In this document: positions 46,000 through 58,362 of the stretch, in pieces | Layout of the letters: each line of letters opens with the position of its first letter | Numbering within the stretch: the stretch's first letter is position 1 | Assembly (NCBI GenBank): GCA_947034885.2 | Contig: OX344749.2 | Location: forward strand, 36,158,682 to 36,222,681 | Length of the DNA stretch: 64,000 nucleotides | DNA from: Thuidium tamariscinum | Lineage: Eukaryota > Streptophyta > Bryopsida > Hypnales > Thuidiaceae | Reading direction: 5' to 3' | Notes under the pieces: generated by a model | Databases searched by the model: none | What the model saw: only the letters and a program-made list of their open reading frames with translations | Told to the model about the DNA's origin: nothing | Translations under genes and position numbers: made by a program

Positions 46000-47544
46000 T
46001 TGCCGAAAGGATTTGGGGAAAAGTAACTTAGTCCAGTTGACTGTATTTTTCGTAACAAACGTACATAAGTTATACGGCAGGTGAAACGAACAGACAGATT
46101 CACAGCAAGTGAGTGATCCGCAAGCAGGGCAACAAGCTCTTGCACCTGCAAGAGCGTGACGACGATGTCTGTTTTACTGTAACCACAACTGGCTGCAGCC
46201 CCCTCTCTTGCCTCGATTGTCCGCAATCCCACCCCCCCACCCCACCCCCGCTTGAATGGCCGCGCTTCCCTAGCTAGCAGGCACCTCTGTCCAGCCCCGT
46301 GCCAACCTGACGCCCCACGTAAGACTCCAATCCTACCACCGCCAACTAAGTTAGCAGCCACCGAGTTTAGCTACGCTTCGCCAAGTTAGCGACGATTCCG
46401 TCGCGAGCAGGACGCAACCAGTTCACCGGCAGCCTCCCACTGCCCATTTGCGTGGCACCGCTGGCACGTCCCGTCCGCGTCCATCACGCTCCAAGCTCAC
46501 AGAACTTGTGTAACGTACTCCCGTAATAAGTTTAGTACCCCCACTCACGCCTTGGATGACGTACATACACCCCTCTGGACATTGCAAGGAATGCTAGGGA
46601 AGCTGGGCTTGCTTCGTCGTCCTTGCGATCGGATCTCTCCGGCAGTCTCAGTTCGTTGTGGTTTTTGTTTGACTAGCTAGCTCAAACTAACGGCGCCGCG
46701 ACCGGGTACGTTACAGTTAGTCATAGCTAAGTTCGTCCTATCCGCGCGAGCTAGATCGAATGTTCCGGAATTTCGGGTGGGAATGAAGACTTGGGGCACT
46801 GGCTAGCTGAAGACCTGGATGGGGCGTCATTGATCGATCAGTTAGAGCTAGCTAACCTTAGTTCTTGTGTGGCGCACTCTAGCTAGAACCAACTTGCTTG
46901 CAGGGCGTGCTGGATTGGACTGGATTGTAGGGGGTCGCTTTGACTTGCCGGCGTGGGCTCTGACATTGTCGTCGAAGGTCTGCCTTGGCTTTGACGGGTG
47001 TGGAGTGATGGATATCGTAAATCCGGGACACCGATGACTCTCCCGTCAGTTTTCGATCAAAGTTGACCAGACGGGTCAAGCTGGAATGAAACTAAACTAG
47101 TACGGGTTTTCTCAAGTTGTGTGAATCACGTTATTCCGTCCAGAGTGGAGCTAGCTAGGTAGTGTATGACTAGTTACACAAGCACTAGCTAGTTGCAGCC
47201 ATGGTATATTTGAACCTTCGATTCTCGGTTTTGCCACAATCTTGTCTTGGTTGTAGAGCCAGCCAACTCTGACCGTGGATCGATCGAATCATGTTGTGTG
47301 ATCAGGGAATGAAGTCTCCAAGAGCCCGAATTCAGTCAGTTGAAACTCCTGTAGGGCTTCTAAAAGGTTTGGTGTGGCAATTGGTGCATGCCACAGACAG
47401 TTGCAAGTCCCGACTGTGAATTGGGCGTTAGCTTGCAGGGTTAAGTCAAATAGCAATCTTTGCTGTAGTTGTGGTGGTGAGAGATCGATCGAAGGTGCCG
47501 CATTGTTAGCGGAGTAGGTTTAGTAGCACTATATATCGGGCTCT
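46000..47544 (+). promoter_or_regulatory. GC-rich upstream region of the remorin gene
   Basis: Unlike its surroundings, this stretch is CpG- and GC-rich, with repeated AGCTAGCT and GATCGATC words. It holds no convincing protein frame. ACTATATATC at 47,527-47,536 looks like a TATA box only ~10 bases before the first ATG. That would favour initiation at the in-frame ATG 47,578, or a transcription start further upstream. GACCGG|GTACGT near 46,705 could be a leader-intron donor. A promoter role is inferred from position and composition. Confidence 0.45.
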
Positions 47545-50500
47545 ATGGTCACCTGCAGTCCGGTTGCCGATGGGGGGATGTGGCAAGAAGGGCAGGCCGA
47601 GGGGGAGCTCCAGCAGCCCAGGAAGCTTTCTCCCTCTGCTTCTTCGGTTTCGTCCCGAACTTTAGTCTACGACATTGGTACTGGAAGCCTTCGCTATTCG
47701 AAACCCAGCTGCCGAGCTGGTTCTCTTCAACCCAGGAGCCCCAAATCTCCTCGCAGCACTGTCTCTAGTTTTAAACTGGAGCCAGAAAATGAACATTTAG
47801 GAGCAGTCGTCGACAGCCATTGTAGCTCTCCGCTTGGCAAGCAGTTCCATTCCGGAAGTTTCTTTGAATCAGGTACCGCGCAGTTATCATTAAATGCTTG
47901 TTTCTGGACGCTGGCCATCATTTCTGTTTAATAAATGAGTAGCCGTAAGCTCAAGAGTGGTTTATGTTTTTCAGGAGACAAAAACTGTTTAAGCTCGAAT
48001 GTAAGTAACTTGAGTCTTTGCTGCAATCCATACACAATGACAGTGAAAATCTTTCTACCTGGTTTTCTGTTGTTGATTTAACATATACATTTGAATAGAA
48101 AGCTCTGTTGAAGTGGGATATGTACATTATTTCTGCCACATACCCGTTTACGTTGAATTTTGAGTGGAATCCACCCGTCCACTCACCTTTCTACTGTGAA
48201 ATGTAGGTGATAGCAGTCCCACATGTGTAATCTTGAACTCAGCCCTGAGGAGCAATTCTAGCAGCCCTACCATGTCCACCATTTCCAAGTCTTCTAGCGA
48301 CGCAGGCAGGAGCTCCCAGGACAGTCTGACTGGGGTATCGACCAAACTGCTGAATGTGGCCACGATATCTCCCCCAGAATCTGACAAGGAAATCATCAGT
48401 TCTGGGCCAAGATCCCCTCGACCGGAGTCTTTGAAGGTAAAATATATTCGTGAGCTGCAAGCTTTTGTTTTTTAAAGCTCAAGAAGATGAATTTCGATTC
48501 CCTCTGCCTCGGACAGAAAGAAAATCATGTTCCATAGCTGTTTTTAAGGAATTCTACCCAAACCTCTAGTCCATGCCTCTGCATTGTACTGTCTTATCAA
48601 TTCCATGAGCAATCTGTCCAGCAGCTTATGCCTTCCCTTATTGATGACGATGCTGACTTCATACTGATTGATACCGATTCTGATTTGGTTTTAGGTCGGG
48701 GATGTTCTTGAACGTGTGAAGAAACTAGAAAGCACGAACTCCACTTCGGGAAAGCCGGGACTGAAAGGTGAAACTTCGTCACTTAAACTACTAATGTCCT
48801 TTTACACTATATCCCTATTCTCTTGCCACACAAATCTAAAATAGAATTGGGTAGCCCACTCTATTGCATTCCCCATGTAATTTTAAATCACTCGTTTCTC
48901 TTTCGTGGTTGCCAATGCTTAGTGAAATGAGTTTCAGCCAATCCTTGAAACCACATATTCAAGGTCTGAAGATTTCATGTTCCCAATCATCAGGAATTTG
49001 AGATGACGGAATGGGGCACTGAGCGTCACAAATGGAAATTAGTGCTGACGACGATATATATGTTTCTTTTCGACACTACTATTGATTAATGTTCGTGTGA
49101 CAAGATTGCTGTTCTCACACATTCAACACTACTTATGAACGTACAATGACGAGGACATCCTCATAGTCTCTAATATAATCATGCATGATCAGTGATAAGA
49201 TGGCTTACGTAAGTTTCCTCACCTGTGTAATTATGTAATAAGCAACGGCCGTATATTGTGGTTGCAGCACCGTCTGTTCTAAGACGTGTAGAACACGACT
49301 CGAAGGAGAACAATGCAGGCTGGTACATGCCGCATGATCCCACCCAAAACCCGCCGTTCAAATCCATTCACTGCGCCGTGGCCATGGAAGCAGGGTTGAA
49401 AAAGTCGAAGCATGGTGGAATCCCGGCCTCACGCCTGGCCGACTCCAGCATCATGAACAGCCACAAGTCGCCTGGCATCTTCAGCTTCAACGCCACTTAC
49501 ATGTCCAGAGTTCCGGACTCGGACCTCGACTTCGATTTCAATGATCCAATTCATAGCCACGCCATAGCCACAGCGCCATCGACAACAACGAAAGCTGTGG
49601 TTTCACAGCAGCAGCAGCAACTGGACGTTTCACGAAGGACTTACCTTACGCCGCTGTTGAAACCGACCCCTTCCAAGTGGGATGATGCTGAGAAATGGTT
49701 GCCAGGTAGTGATTCTTCAACAGTAGCTTTTGGAATTGGATTTTTTGGTATTTGAGTTCATGGTTTAAGTGTGCGGTTTGAGAAGAACTAGGGCAAAATT
49801 TGTGACATTCTCTATATTAATATGACCCCATTCAAAAGATCGCGAATAGCGAGTCCTGAACTGTAGATTGGTTAGTTTCCTCTTAACGTGCTTCTCAATT
49901 TATATGAGTAGGTACATGGATAAGACTTGACCATACACTGGGATGAACTGAAAGTTTGACAGCATTTTGTGATACCATATGATTGATAGAATAGATTATC
50001 AGCTCTTTGTAATTCCATGTTTTTGAAATACTGGTATTTTTTGTGGTTTGAAATTTGTTGCTTTGGTTTTTGATGCGTAATGGGCTGAAGTTTGAGTTGA
50101 ATTCATCCCTGCAGGTAGTGAAAATCAAACTGCCAAGGCCAAGTCTCGGAGTGGACCCTTGTTGGCTCAGATGGTGGCCGCTCAGGCTGGCATGTCCATC
50201 CCCTGGAAAGGACCTCACATTGTTCCCTCGCAAACAGAACGGCACAACACTCCAGGTAACCCTATTTCTTGTATGAAATCCGAAAATATTCATTCGGTTG
50301 AATCTCTCAAATTCAACGAGTTTCTGTTTCCTTCAGAAAGATGAATAGTGAAAGAACTAATCTTGTAGCCACACCACTCGATTTTCTGAAGTTCTTTTGA
50401 AGGATGCAGTCAAAATATACGAGGAAAACCACCAATTCGTTACAAAACTAATCCATATTATAGACTCTTCGAAGAGCTCCCAAAGTGCGCACCAAGAACA

Positions 50501-53500
50501 GCACTCAACATCTCCATCCATGTGGTGGAACCTCACCAGGCTCTTCATCCATGTTGACCTTAGAACCAGATTCACTTTTGTCCTCCACAACAGCTTAACT
50601 TATTGGCTTTACTCTCCTGTATGTCACAAAATTATTCTCTGCACGCACTCAAGAATTGTGAAAGAATAACACAAAAAAGGGTCTCAAAAGTTTGGCTGGA
50701 TGTTGGTGCAATAGGGTTAGCGTTGGGGCAACGCGATCAAGACGCAGCCGAAGTGGACAGTAGTGGCTCGGAGGCTGCCGATGTGAAGGACGTTCACACC
50801 CAGGAGGAGGCTTCCACCCCAAGTCCTACTGGACTTGCGTCAAGTCTCCCAAGTCTCCCCGGGCTTATTGACTTCACAGCTGATGAGAAGAAGCAGCTGA
50901 ATCAATTGCTTGACCGATACGCAGTGCAGAGCTTGAAATCAGGTGAGTTTGGGCTGCTCAGCGATGGCAGCACTTCACCGTCCTGTTTGAAAGGCAGCTT
51001 CCTGAAACTTGGGTCCAGAACGGACAAGCCTGGTGTAGTGGACTTCTCCGCGGGCACCGGTGAGTTGTTGGTCTTGCCCCTCAACTCAGAATAGAGAGTC
51101 CGCATTGTAGTATTGTAGTATTGTAGTATTGTACAAATCTGAAAATCTGAAAATTTTCTCGACCAATCTCAATCACTCAGTGCAACGGAGATTATTTCAT
51201 TTCTCATTCTGGCTTTTGAATATTGAAGTTAATGATAAGCTGGTACTCATGTCTATTAAAATTCAAAACATATAATGTTAGGTTGTGGCTCCCTTGGTTA
51301 TGCAGTCCATTCTCGTACCACAAGTCTTGAATTCCCATAACCCTCCTTTTTTTTGTTGATTTTTGACAGGAGATTATAATTCCAAAAACACTGCAGACTT
51401 GGATTCAAAGTCCAATTCCACACGAGTTTCAACCCGAAATATGGGGACAGAAATGGCACAAGAAGGTTCGACCCCACAAAACTGTTCTTTCTTTGTGAGC
51501 CCTTCAATCAACAAAGAAGTACAAACATTGAATATTGATGCAAATAATCTGACATTTGATCTCACAAATGCCTCGTCACTCGCACAATGATCGCACATAA
51601 CCTTGGTATTTGATTCATTCTTGGAGCACAACCCTCGCACTGTAACATCTCTGATTTTTGAGCGTTTGCAGTAGATTGCACTTCCACGAATTCTCCAGAT
51701 TTGGATGTAAAGCCGAATCTTGCTCGTGTTGCAACCCGCGACATGGGAACAGCAATGACTCCCATCTCGTCTGTGGACCCGTCGCGGACCAGCACCCCTG
51801 TGAAGAGGCCAGGTGATGCAGCAGCTGAGACTCCGAAGGAAACCCCGAAGAAAACTCCAAAGGAAACGACTAAGTTGACTACCCCTTTGGAGTTTCCAAT
51901 GACAGAGAAGGAGTTTCAAGAGAAGACTCGGCAGGAGATTGTGGCCCTGGGAACCCACCTCGGGAAAGCCAACATTGCAGCTACTTGGACTGCCCGGGAG
52001 AAAGAACAGCAGGAGTCGTCCGTGGTGAAACTGAGAAGTAGTAACACCTTGAACTTGGAGACTCTTCGGAGAGATGTGTTTGCCTCAAGAGCTGATGCGT
52101 GGCAGGAAGCGGAAAAGTTAAAGTACACAACCAGGTAGGTCAAATACGCGAAGATCTCTTTCATTTGAACATTTCTTATAAAACAGTCTCGAATAAACTT
52201 GTCACACTATCATTGGGTGTATTATAGTTTTCATGCATTCTAATTATGTCATAGGGTTTGGCATCTTAAGTAGCCCATTTAAGCGTTTGAGTGTTTCTTC
52301 ATGTGGCCATATAGTGAAATTTTGTTCAATAAGATGAGCAAATTGTAGTGAAAGGTATTGCATATGGAACTTGAATTTCTCGCTACTTAGAGAGTATGTA
52401 ATAAGCCTCAACAGAAACAGGCTGTAGGCTCTTACAATTGATCACAGACTCGATAGGATACAACACATTTGGAATCTTGAAGCAACAAAGACTTGCATGA
52501 ATATTGGCACCCTTCGAAGGCCACTTTGATAATGTACTGAAAGTTCTACACAAGGCAGTAGTGGTTTCAGATGCAAATTGGGTTTGTTGTAAGCATAAAA
52601 ATGGGAGTCCGTTTTCCGTACCAAGATAGATGGGGTGTCTGTGCCGGTCCTTCTGGTGACCCAAAGCACCGATGGATTAACCCTTCAAGGCCTGTCAGCC
52701 CTGGGAGACTTGTCCCGCTGTAGTTAATTGTAGCTTATTCGAATCATATTAGAGTCGGTGTTTTAGGACCCAAATACAGTTGGATTTAAAACTTCAAATC
52801 AAGTCCCTAAACTCTTGTCATGCATTCAAATTACGTAGTAATCTGAGTCGGGGACCCAAGCGCAGTTGGACTGACTCCGTTTATCCTCGAGTTGCTAAAG
52901 AAACATGATCTCATGTAAATTGTGAACGCTCGTGGCTTTATTTATGGTCGTAATTGTTTTCTGAGCATTCCAAAATTCTGCAGAATTTCTCTGAAAGGTC
53001 TGATCTGTACAATCTGTTATGAATCCACGTTCAGGTTTGAGCAGGAGAACGCTAAGATTCAGTTATGGGAAGAGCATGAGAAGGCGAAGGCCGAAGCCGA
53101 ACTGCGGAGAATAGAGGTGCTGTTTCTTCTTCGTCTGAGTGATCCAATTTTCTTGTCAAACGTTACCTGTCTCCAACAATCAACACTAAACCTGAAGTTT
53201 AGACTGTACCTTCATTCACTTAATAACCTATAACAGGGTATTGAAGAAAAGTGACGTTGTTAGATGAGAGCCTTGTAATTGAAGAGTTTGTGGAAAGTAG
53301 TTCTACTAATCACATCACATGGACGTGAATCGAAAGTCTATCTTCAGTATTCTCGATCCGAGATCTCTAACACATCTTTCATATCAAGTGCAAACTGTAA
53401 GAGTTTCTTGCGCTCAAGTTCTTATTCGTTCGTTTTCACTGAACCCTGATGACATTCGAACATCTTCTCAATGAAACCTTGCAACTTGATGACCCCTCTT

Positions 53501-53916
53501 TCGTGTCTTTGCTTTCACCAGGCTCTAGTTTCAAACAATAGGAACAAAAGATGATTGAATATTGCATACTAATTACTGAATACAATCCACGTCATGCAGT
53601 CTACTTCCCAAAATGAGGCTCCCAAAATTACACTTGCTAGTTATCAGAGTTTTTCTTCGTCTTGTTTATTCTGTTGACACAGTGCATTGGTGATCAACTT
53701 TGGGTGGTGCAGCTCAAGGCCGAGCGCATGAAGTCTCAGGCTTATGAGAAACTGGATCAGAAGCGGGCAACCATGCAGCGCCAAGCTGAGGAGCTTAGAT
53801 TAGCAGCTGAGACCCGGCGAGCTGAGGCTGCGAAGAAGGTAGCTAGAAAGACTGAAATTCTCAAAACCAATGGCAAAATCTCGAACCTTTTGTTCTTGTC
53901 TTTCCTTTGTACATAG
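47545..53916 (+). CDS. Remorin (long, group 5/6-like), ten exons
   Basis: Exons are 47,545-47,872, 48,207-48,436, 48,695-48,767, 49,268-49,705, 50,115-50,255, 50,715-51,059, 51,370-51,465, 51,672-52,134, 53,035-53,116 and 53,713-53,916. All have GT-AG borders, every phase closes, and they total 2,400 nt (799 residues). The long N-terminus is Ser/Pro-rich and disordered, with KWDDAEKWLPG at the end of exon 4 and ATRDMGTAMTP in exon 8, both typical of large plant remorins. The C-terminal remorin domain (about residues 670-790) is a coiled coil with AWQEAEKLKYTTRFEQE, IQLWEEHEKAKAEAEL and LKAERMKSQAYEKL, ending KTEILKTNGKI. A short hydrophobic tail, NLLFLSFLCT, may anchor it. Remorins are plant-specific scaffolds on the inner face of plasma-membrane nanodomains. 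The start could instead be ATG 47,578. The exon 6 start could instead be 50,748, in the same phase. Confidence 0.88.
50357..50590 (-). other. Unrecognised antisense open stretch within remorin intron 5
   Basis: A 77-codon frame on the minus strand contains LVRFHHMDGDVECCSWCALW, and the plus strand is also open here. Composition is less AT-rich than the rest of the intron. I recognise no family. It may be a captured gene fragment. Confidence 0.2.
51370..51465 (+). other. Duplicated, skippable remorin exon 7
   Basis: Exon 7 encodes DLDSKSNSTRVSTRNMGTEM. The start of exon 8 encodes DLDVKPNLARVATRDMGTAM. The two are clearly homologous, and the flanking intron ends resemble each other. Exon 7 is 96 nt with phase 1 on both sides, so including or skipping it keeps frame. 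The second half of the motif after GTEM differs from exon 8, so this copy may be degenerating or specialised. Confidence 0.65.
52383..52669 (-). other. Unrecognised antisense open stretch within remorin intron 8
   Basis: Two minus-strand frames of 93 and 75 codons overlap in the ~900-bp intron 8. The longer includes HPIYLGTENGLPFLCLQQTQ. I cannot name it. Nearby a phrase around GTCGG, GGACCCAA and CAGTTGGA is repeated at about 52,752 and 52,846. Confidence 0.2.
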
Positions 53917-55344
53917 CAGACACCAGTTTAAGTTCATAAGGGGGTCGATTAAATAATCCTGCCTTTTGTATCTCCACTTTCTAACATACTTACATTAGAT
54001 GGAGAGTATGTGGTATTGGTGTTATAGGGATCCGCCATACCACCAATTCTTTGAAAGTTATCGAGTGGATGGGCTCCATCCAAACTGAAAACATATGATT
54101 GGAAACGCCAATGAGAGTCACCTGATCCTTCAGACGTGTACCAAGAGCCAATCTCTGACGAAGGTTGCGTGTGAGCACGGATTGCGAAGTTTTGAGTTCT
54201 AAGGCAGTGGTGTCAGTGTGTCACTTGGTTGTCACTCAGTGTGTCACTCTTGGTTGTTGGTTAGAACAATGCGGTAATATACTCCGTGTTCTTTCTGCTC
54301 AATGTTAGGCCCTCAGTACAATAAAAATATTTACAATTTCCAAGGCTCAAGATTTTTTGGAATGACTTGACTCTCTACTTGGGTAACATTGTCTTGAAAC
54401 CTTCTAATGACATTCCTTGGTAGTTGCGGAAGGAGTACCCTTCTGGTGTTACCGAACAGTATATATGGCACAGGATTTTGAAGTAAATCCAATTAAAACT
54501 TCGTGAAGTGCATTTTGAATTTGGGCTTCCAGCATTCGCAGCCAGTTCTCCAACAGTTCCCTCAGCGAAGCGGGTTAGTGCGCCAGATTTGGAAAGGTGC
54601 CATGCGCAGTCGCTTGCGAATCCCATGTGTCACCCCCTTTCACTTAATTAGGGCAAGGAGAGTCATTGTTTAGCAACTTTTCGGCACCTGCTGTTTCGTG
54701 ACGGAGAAAGCTGTTTGAATTCCATCTCCTCTGGCGTAGAGCTCACTCTCCATCAATGACGAAGAAAAGAAAATACGTTCCTGGAATCGTATGAGGTCTA
54801 GTCGGTGATGTATGTTACATGCTTACAACAACATTCTTGATTAGTCCACTTGCATGAAGAAATGATATTTTCTTTCGCAGTTGTAGCAACATCCTCGAGT
54901 GGGGGAACAAAAAGAGTAGCTAATCACTAAGCATCTTGGACGCTCTCGATAGTGATTAGCTGTCTTTTATGAATTCCATAACTGCTCAAGAATGGAATGT
55001 TAACAGGGTAAATCGCATCCAAAACCCCTCCTTTTGCCAGCGCGCGCAGTTAGGATTCTCTCACAGAATTGTTTCCCAAACACCCAGACGCAGTTGTACA
55101 GTACAGGAATGTTACATTCCACACGAAATGTTTACTGATACTAGTTTCCCTGGAAATATGAACATGATGGCGGCTCTCAACGAGCTTCAAAGCATGAATT
55201 ACCTCTCGTAGAAAACAGACTTTTCAATGGAGGTTATGTAACAAGCTGCTTGAAGTATACGTAGCCTCATCAAAGAGATTGCAGAGAGTTGATTATCCAC
55301 ACGGCTAGTTTCAAGAGACAGCGGATTCGGTATTACTCCCGTAG
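53917..55344. other. 3' flank of the remorin gene
   Basis: An AATAAA sits at about 54,319 and could serve polyadenylation. A minus-strand frame around 54,000-54,210 stays open for about 70 codons without a recognised domain. No repeat element was delimited here. Confidence 0.35.
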
Positions 55345-55476
55345 CCTGCGGATGAGAAGAAGGCGTGGAATGTTGAGGAGAAGAAGAAGCATGAGGAGGA
55401 GAATGACGAGAAGCAGGCGACTGCGGCGAAGATTGACGCTGGCTCAGAAAGCAAAACTGATGCAGGCCACAGTGAG
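55345..55476 (+). CDS. Orphan Lys/Glu-rich exon, possible alternative remorin 3' exon
   Basis: 132 nt between CCCGTAG and a GTACAG donor are open in phase 0 and encode PADEKKAWNVEEKKKHEEE followed by an acidic, soluble tail. A donor GTAGCT after ...AEAAKK in remorin exon 10 (53,837/53,838) is also phase 0. An alternative transcript could therefore replace the normal remorin C-terminus with this exon. The read-through C-terminus fits the remorin family better, so this is secondary. It could belong to an undetected gene. Confidence 0.3.
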
Positions 55477-55697
55477 GTACAGTAAATTCTTCAATTCCCA
55501 GCATCAGTTCACTAAGAAAAAGAACTTCTTGACATTCTGTAGCATGCACTGTCACTCACTGCTTTGGGTTACTCACAGTAGATTGTGTGGAATATTCCAC
55601 ATCCAATAGTATTGACTGGCGACTGGAGAGGTGGGGGCTCAATGCGAGGAACAAGGAGCATGAAGGAGAGTCAGTGGGCATAGAGGTTGCTTAACCC

Positions 55698-56353
55698 TTA
55701 ACCCCTAACTGCCCAAGGCACCAGAATCTGGTGTTTGCAAAACTTTGAAGTTCAATAAAATCTCACCAACTTGTTATTTTTAGTAATTTGTATTTTTGGA
55801 AAGTTCTTCTAGAAGTCTAGTTTTAGTGTCAAAAATCCGATCTGAAAAATGAATGATAGTGATTTTTCTATACAAGATTTTGTGCAAGGGTAGCCCTTGC
55901 AATCTTGACTTTCCATAGTGTTGAGCACTCTTGAAAATGAGCCTCAAATACACTAGATCCCAGAGAAAAAATTACATTCAAAATTCATTTATAAAAATTG
56001 TAGAGTACATTTTGAGGAGCTATAAATTGATTGGAGTTATGCATGTTAGGCCCTTTCACCTCATATTTTTTTTGGTTCCCAAATTTTTAGATTTAACTTG
56101 CAAAAAGAGGATAGAAACACTTTACATCACTTTTGCATTTTTAACACCCTCATGGTCAAACATTATAATCTTTCACTCCATAAGTGCTATTGTTTGTTTG
56201 TTTTTTCCTATACAATCTCTAACATGTCTAGTTTGAATTTGTACGGTTACAATTCAAAAAAAATTGATACAACTTATCAAAATCTTGGCATTTTGTACAA
56301 CTTAGAGCAAATTTCAAGAAGCTCAAAACAGGCCTTGGGCACTTAGGGGTTAA
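55698..56353. mobile_element. TTAA-bounded MITE (family K3), 656 bp
   Basis: TTAACCCCTAACTGCCCAAG at the left end and its inverted match at the right end (56,332-56,353) differ at one base in 22, and both start with TTAA. The interior is AT-rich with no transposase. The 101-codon frame at 55,931 is featureless. The right TTAA is also the boundary of the next element. Confidence 0.75.
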
Positions 56354-56820
56354 ACGACACCCAAGCCATTTTCTAGTCGATGAACTTCAAGGAATCTTTC
56401 TATGTAGGACAGAATTGCAATCATTTATCCTCGGAATTAGGGGTGGAAAAGGAAGATCTTCTACAATACTTTGACTTCGAATGCATATATTTGGCTTTTT
56501 TAAAGAGGTGATGTCACACGATATCAAAATGCATGGTTTCCGCGGCCACTGGTCCATCCTTCAAGGGTTAACCCTTAAAGGATGGATGGGTGACCATGGA
56601 AATCATGCATTTTGATATTGTGGGAATCATTGGTATACTAAATTTCAAAACCACTCATTGGAAGTCAAAGCACTGTAGAGGATTCTTCCTTCATCCTTAA
56701 AACTGAGGATGAATAGTTGTATTTCTGTCCTATACAAGAGATTCTCTTGTTCTTAAAAACAAGGATGAATAGTTGTATTTTTGTCTTGTATAAGAGATTC
56801 TCTTGTCATTCATCACACGC
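56350..56820. mobile_element. K2 foldback dimer, ~470 bp
   Basis: A reversed K2 unit (56,354-56,567) and a forward unit (56,572-56,820) meet at a near-palindrome around GGGTTAACCC (56,566-56,577), with CCATCCTTCAA and its complement outside. The forward unit contains a 46-bp internal duplication (AGGATGAATAGTTGTATTT ... AAGAGATTCTCTTGT twice, 56,711-56,803). Confidence 0.6.
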
Positions 56821-58050
56821 CAAACATCCATATCGACGTTTATAGGTTTATGGTACAATAGGATGTTTATAATGTGAGCACTCATGAGCTAATTTGCAAT
56901 TCGAAGGGGGACAAAAGTTCTTAATCCTATAATGATGTTGTAAATACTAAGTATCCAATGGATGACAAAGAATCCTTCTATGCAAGACAATAATGCAAAT
57001 GTTCATCCTAGGAATGTTGTATGACCTACATCCTCGCATAGTAGTTTTATCTACAATGACTGTTTTTGGAATTTTTGAGTAAAATGATTCACATAGTATT
57101 AGAAAGCATGGTTACTACAATGATTGACTTAACATTCTAGAGTCAATCGTCTTTGTAAGGAAAATGATTGCAAGCTAACTTGTAAATCGTACAAGTGGTA
57201 TTGTTGGCCATTTGTGTCTTCTTCTACTTCATTTCCTCATCTTTGCAATCCGTCATTTTTTAGCTTCAAATATTTGTTTGCTTTTCAATGATGCCATTTT
57301 TTGAATTCTAACTAGTATTTTTCCTAAAAGGTTTCTAATTATTGTGAGAGCGGAGACAATAAAACCTACAATGTTGTCATTCTTAGAGTAAAAATATTTT
57401 TGCATTTATCTTTTTTATTTTATGGAGTTGTAGAGAAATCACCTCAAATACTAAAGGGTTCAAAATTTGGGATCATTTTTTTCCATACTTATCATTTTTT
57501 GTGCAATCATTCAAAGTGCATGAGATTGTTTGTAGATTACTAATGTAGGAATGGTAGTAACACCATTGCCATTTGAAGAGCAATGGCAATAGTTTCAATC
57601 TAATTCATATTTGCACGACTTGTTAATAAGTCCAATTAGTATGAGTATTGTATTCGGTGGTTTGGATAAGTGAAAATAGTTCTTAAAATAAATTTCAAAT
57701 TTTTAAGAAATTTCTTTTCAAAAAATTAAAATTTTATATTGGAGTTTTTTTGGTCTTTTAAGCATTTACCAAATCACATTCCTTAATTTTAATTGATTAT
57801 TCAATATGGAATGCCAATCTTAATTAATAGGTACAAGACATGAGTTGATGTTGGTAGTATGGATCAAAATAGAAAATTCTATGAGGCTTCTATATCTCTT
57901 TGTCACCACTTGTATAACAAAATTGTAGTAAATTTTATTGGATATTTGTAGTTCCTAAATTAAATTTTTCTTCATGCATTAATTGTAGTCTTTGGATCAT
58001 AAGTGTCTTCTAGTACTTCACTTGACATCATCTTCTTTATCATGATGTAA
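56821..58050. other. Gene-free AT-rich stretch
   Basis: I see no gene or delimited element before the small ORF at 58,054. Confidence 0.4.
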
Positions 58051-58053
58051 TTG

Positions 58054-58362
58054 ATGTTGCAAAGTAGGCGAAAAGAACGGGAACTATTGATGAAAGAGAG
58101 GCAATGTGCACGATTGCAAGAGCACCGTGTCAAAGTCCAAGCAAGGCGGGAGAAGATGATGGAGTTGGCCCGATTGAAACGTATGAAGGAGATGGAGAAA
58201 AGAAGTGACATACGACAACGCATTCAAGCACGGAAAGCCAAAATGAGGAAGAAACAAGCTGAATTACGTAGAATGAAAAAGAAAAAAGAGTTGGCAAAGA
58301 AGCTTAGTTGTTATGAAGTTGGTTCTGAATCAGAGACAAAGGGAAAAGATTGGATTTGCTAA
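58054..58362 (+). CDS. Small basic coiled-coil protein, unknown
   Basis: An ATG at 58,054 (a TAA stands just upstream in frame) opens 102 codons ending in TAA. The product is extremely rich in Arg, Lys, Glu and Met, with a continuous predicted helix: EHRVKVQARREKMMELARL, then IQARKAKMRKKQAELRRMK. It ends in a short acidic tail. Codon composition is GC-richer than either flank, which suggests real or recently real coding sequence. No intron, signal peptide or family is recognised. It could be a retrocopied exon of a larger coiled-coil gene. Confidence 0.4.
   Translation: MLQSRRKERELLMKERQCARLQEHRVKVQARREKMMELARLKRMKEMEKRSDIRQRIQARKAKMRKKQAELRRMKKKKELAKKLSCYEVGSESETKGKDWIC

Noticed and set aside
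54000-54212. Roughly 70-codon minus-strand open stretch after the remorin gene
   Set aside because: It reads somewhat like protein but has no start, splice pair or recognised family, so chance is not excluded.
55931-56236. 101-codon plus-strand frame inside the K3 MITE
   Set aside because: AT-rich, featureless, and entirely inside a non-autonomous element.
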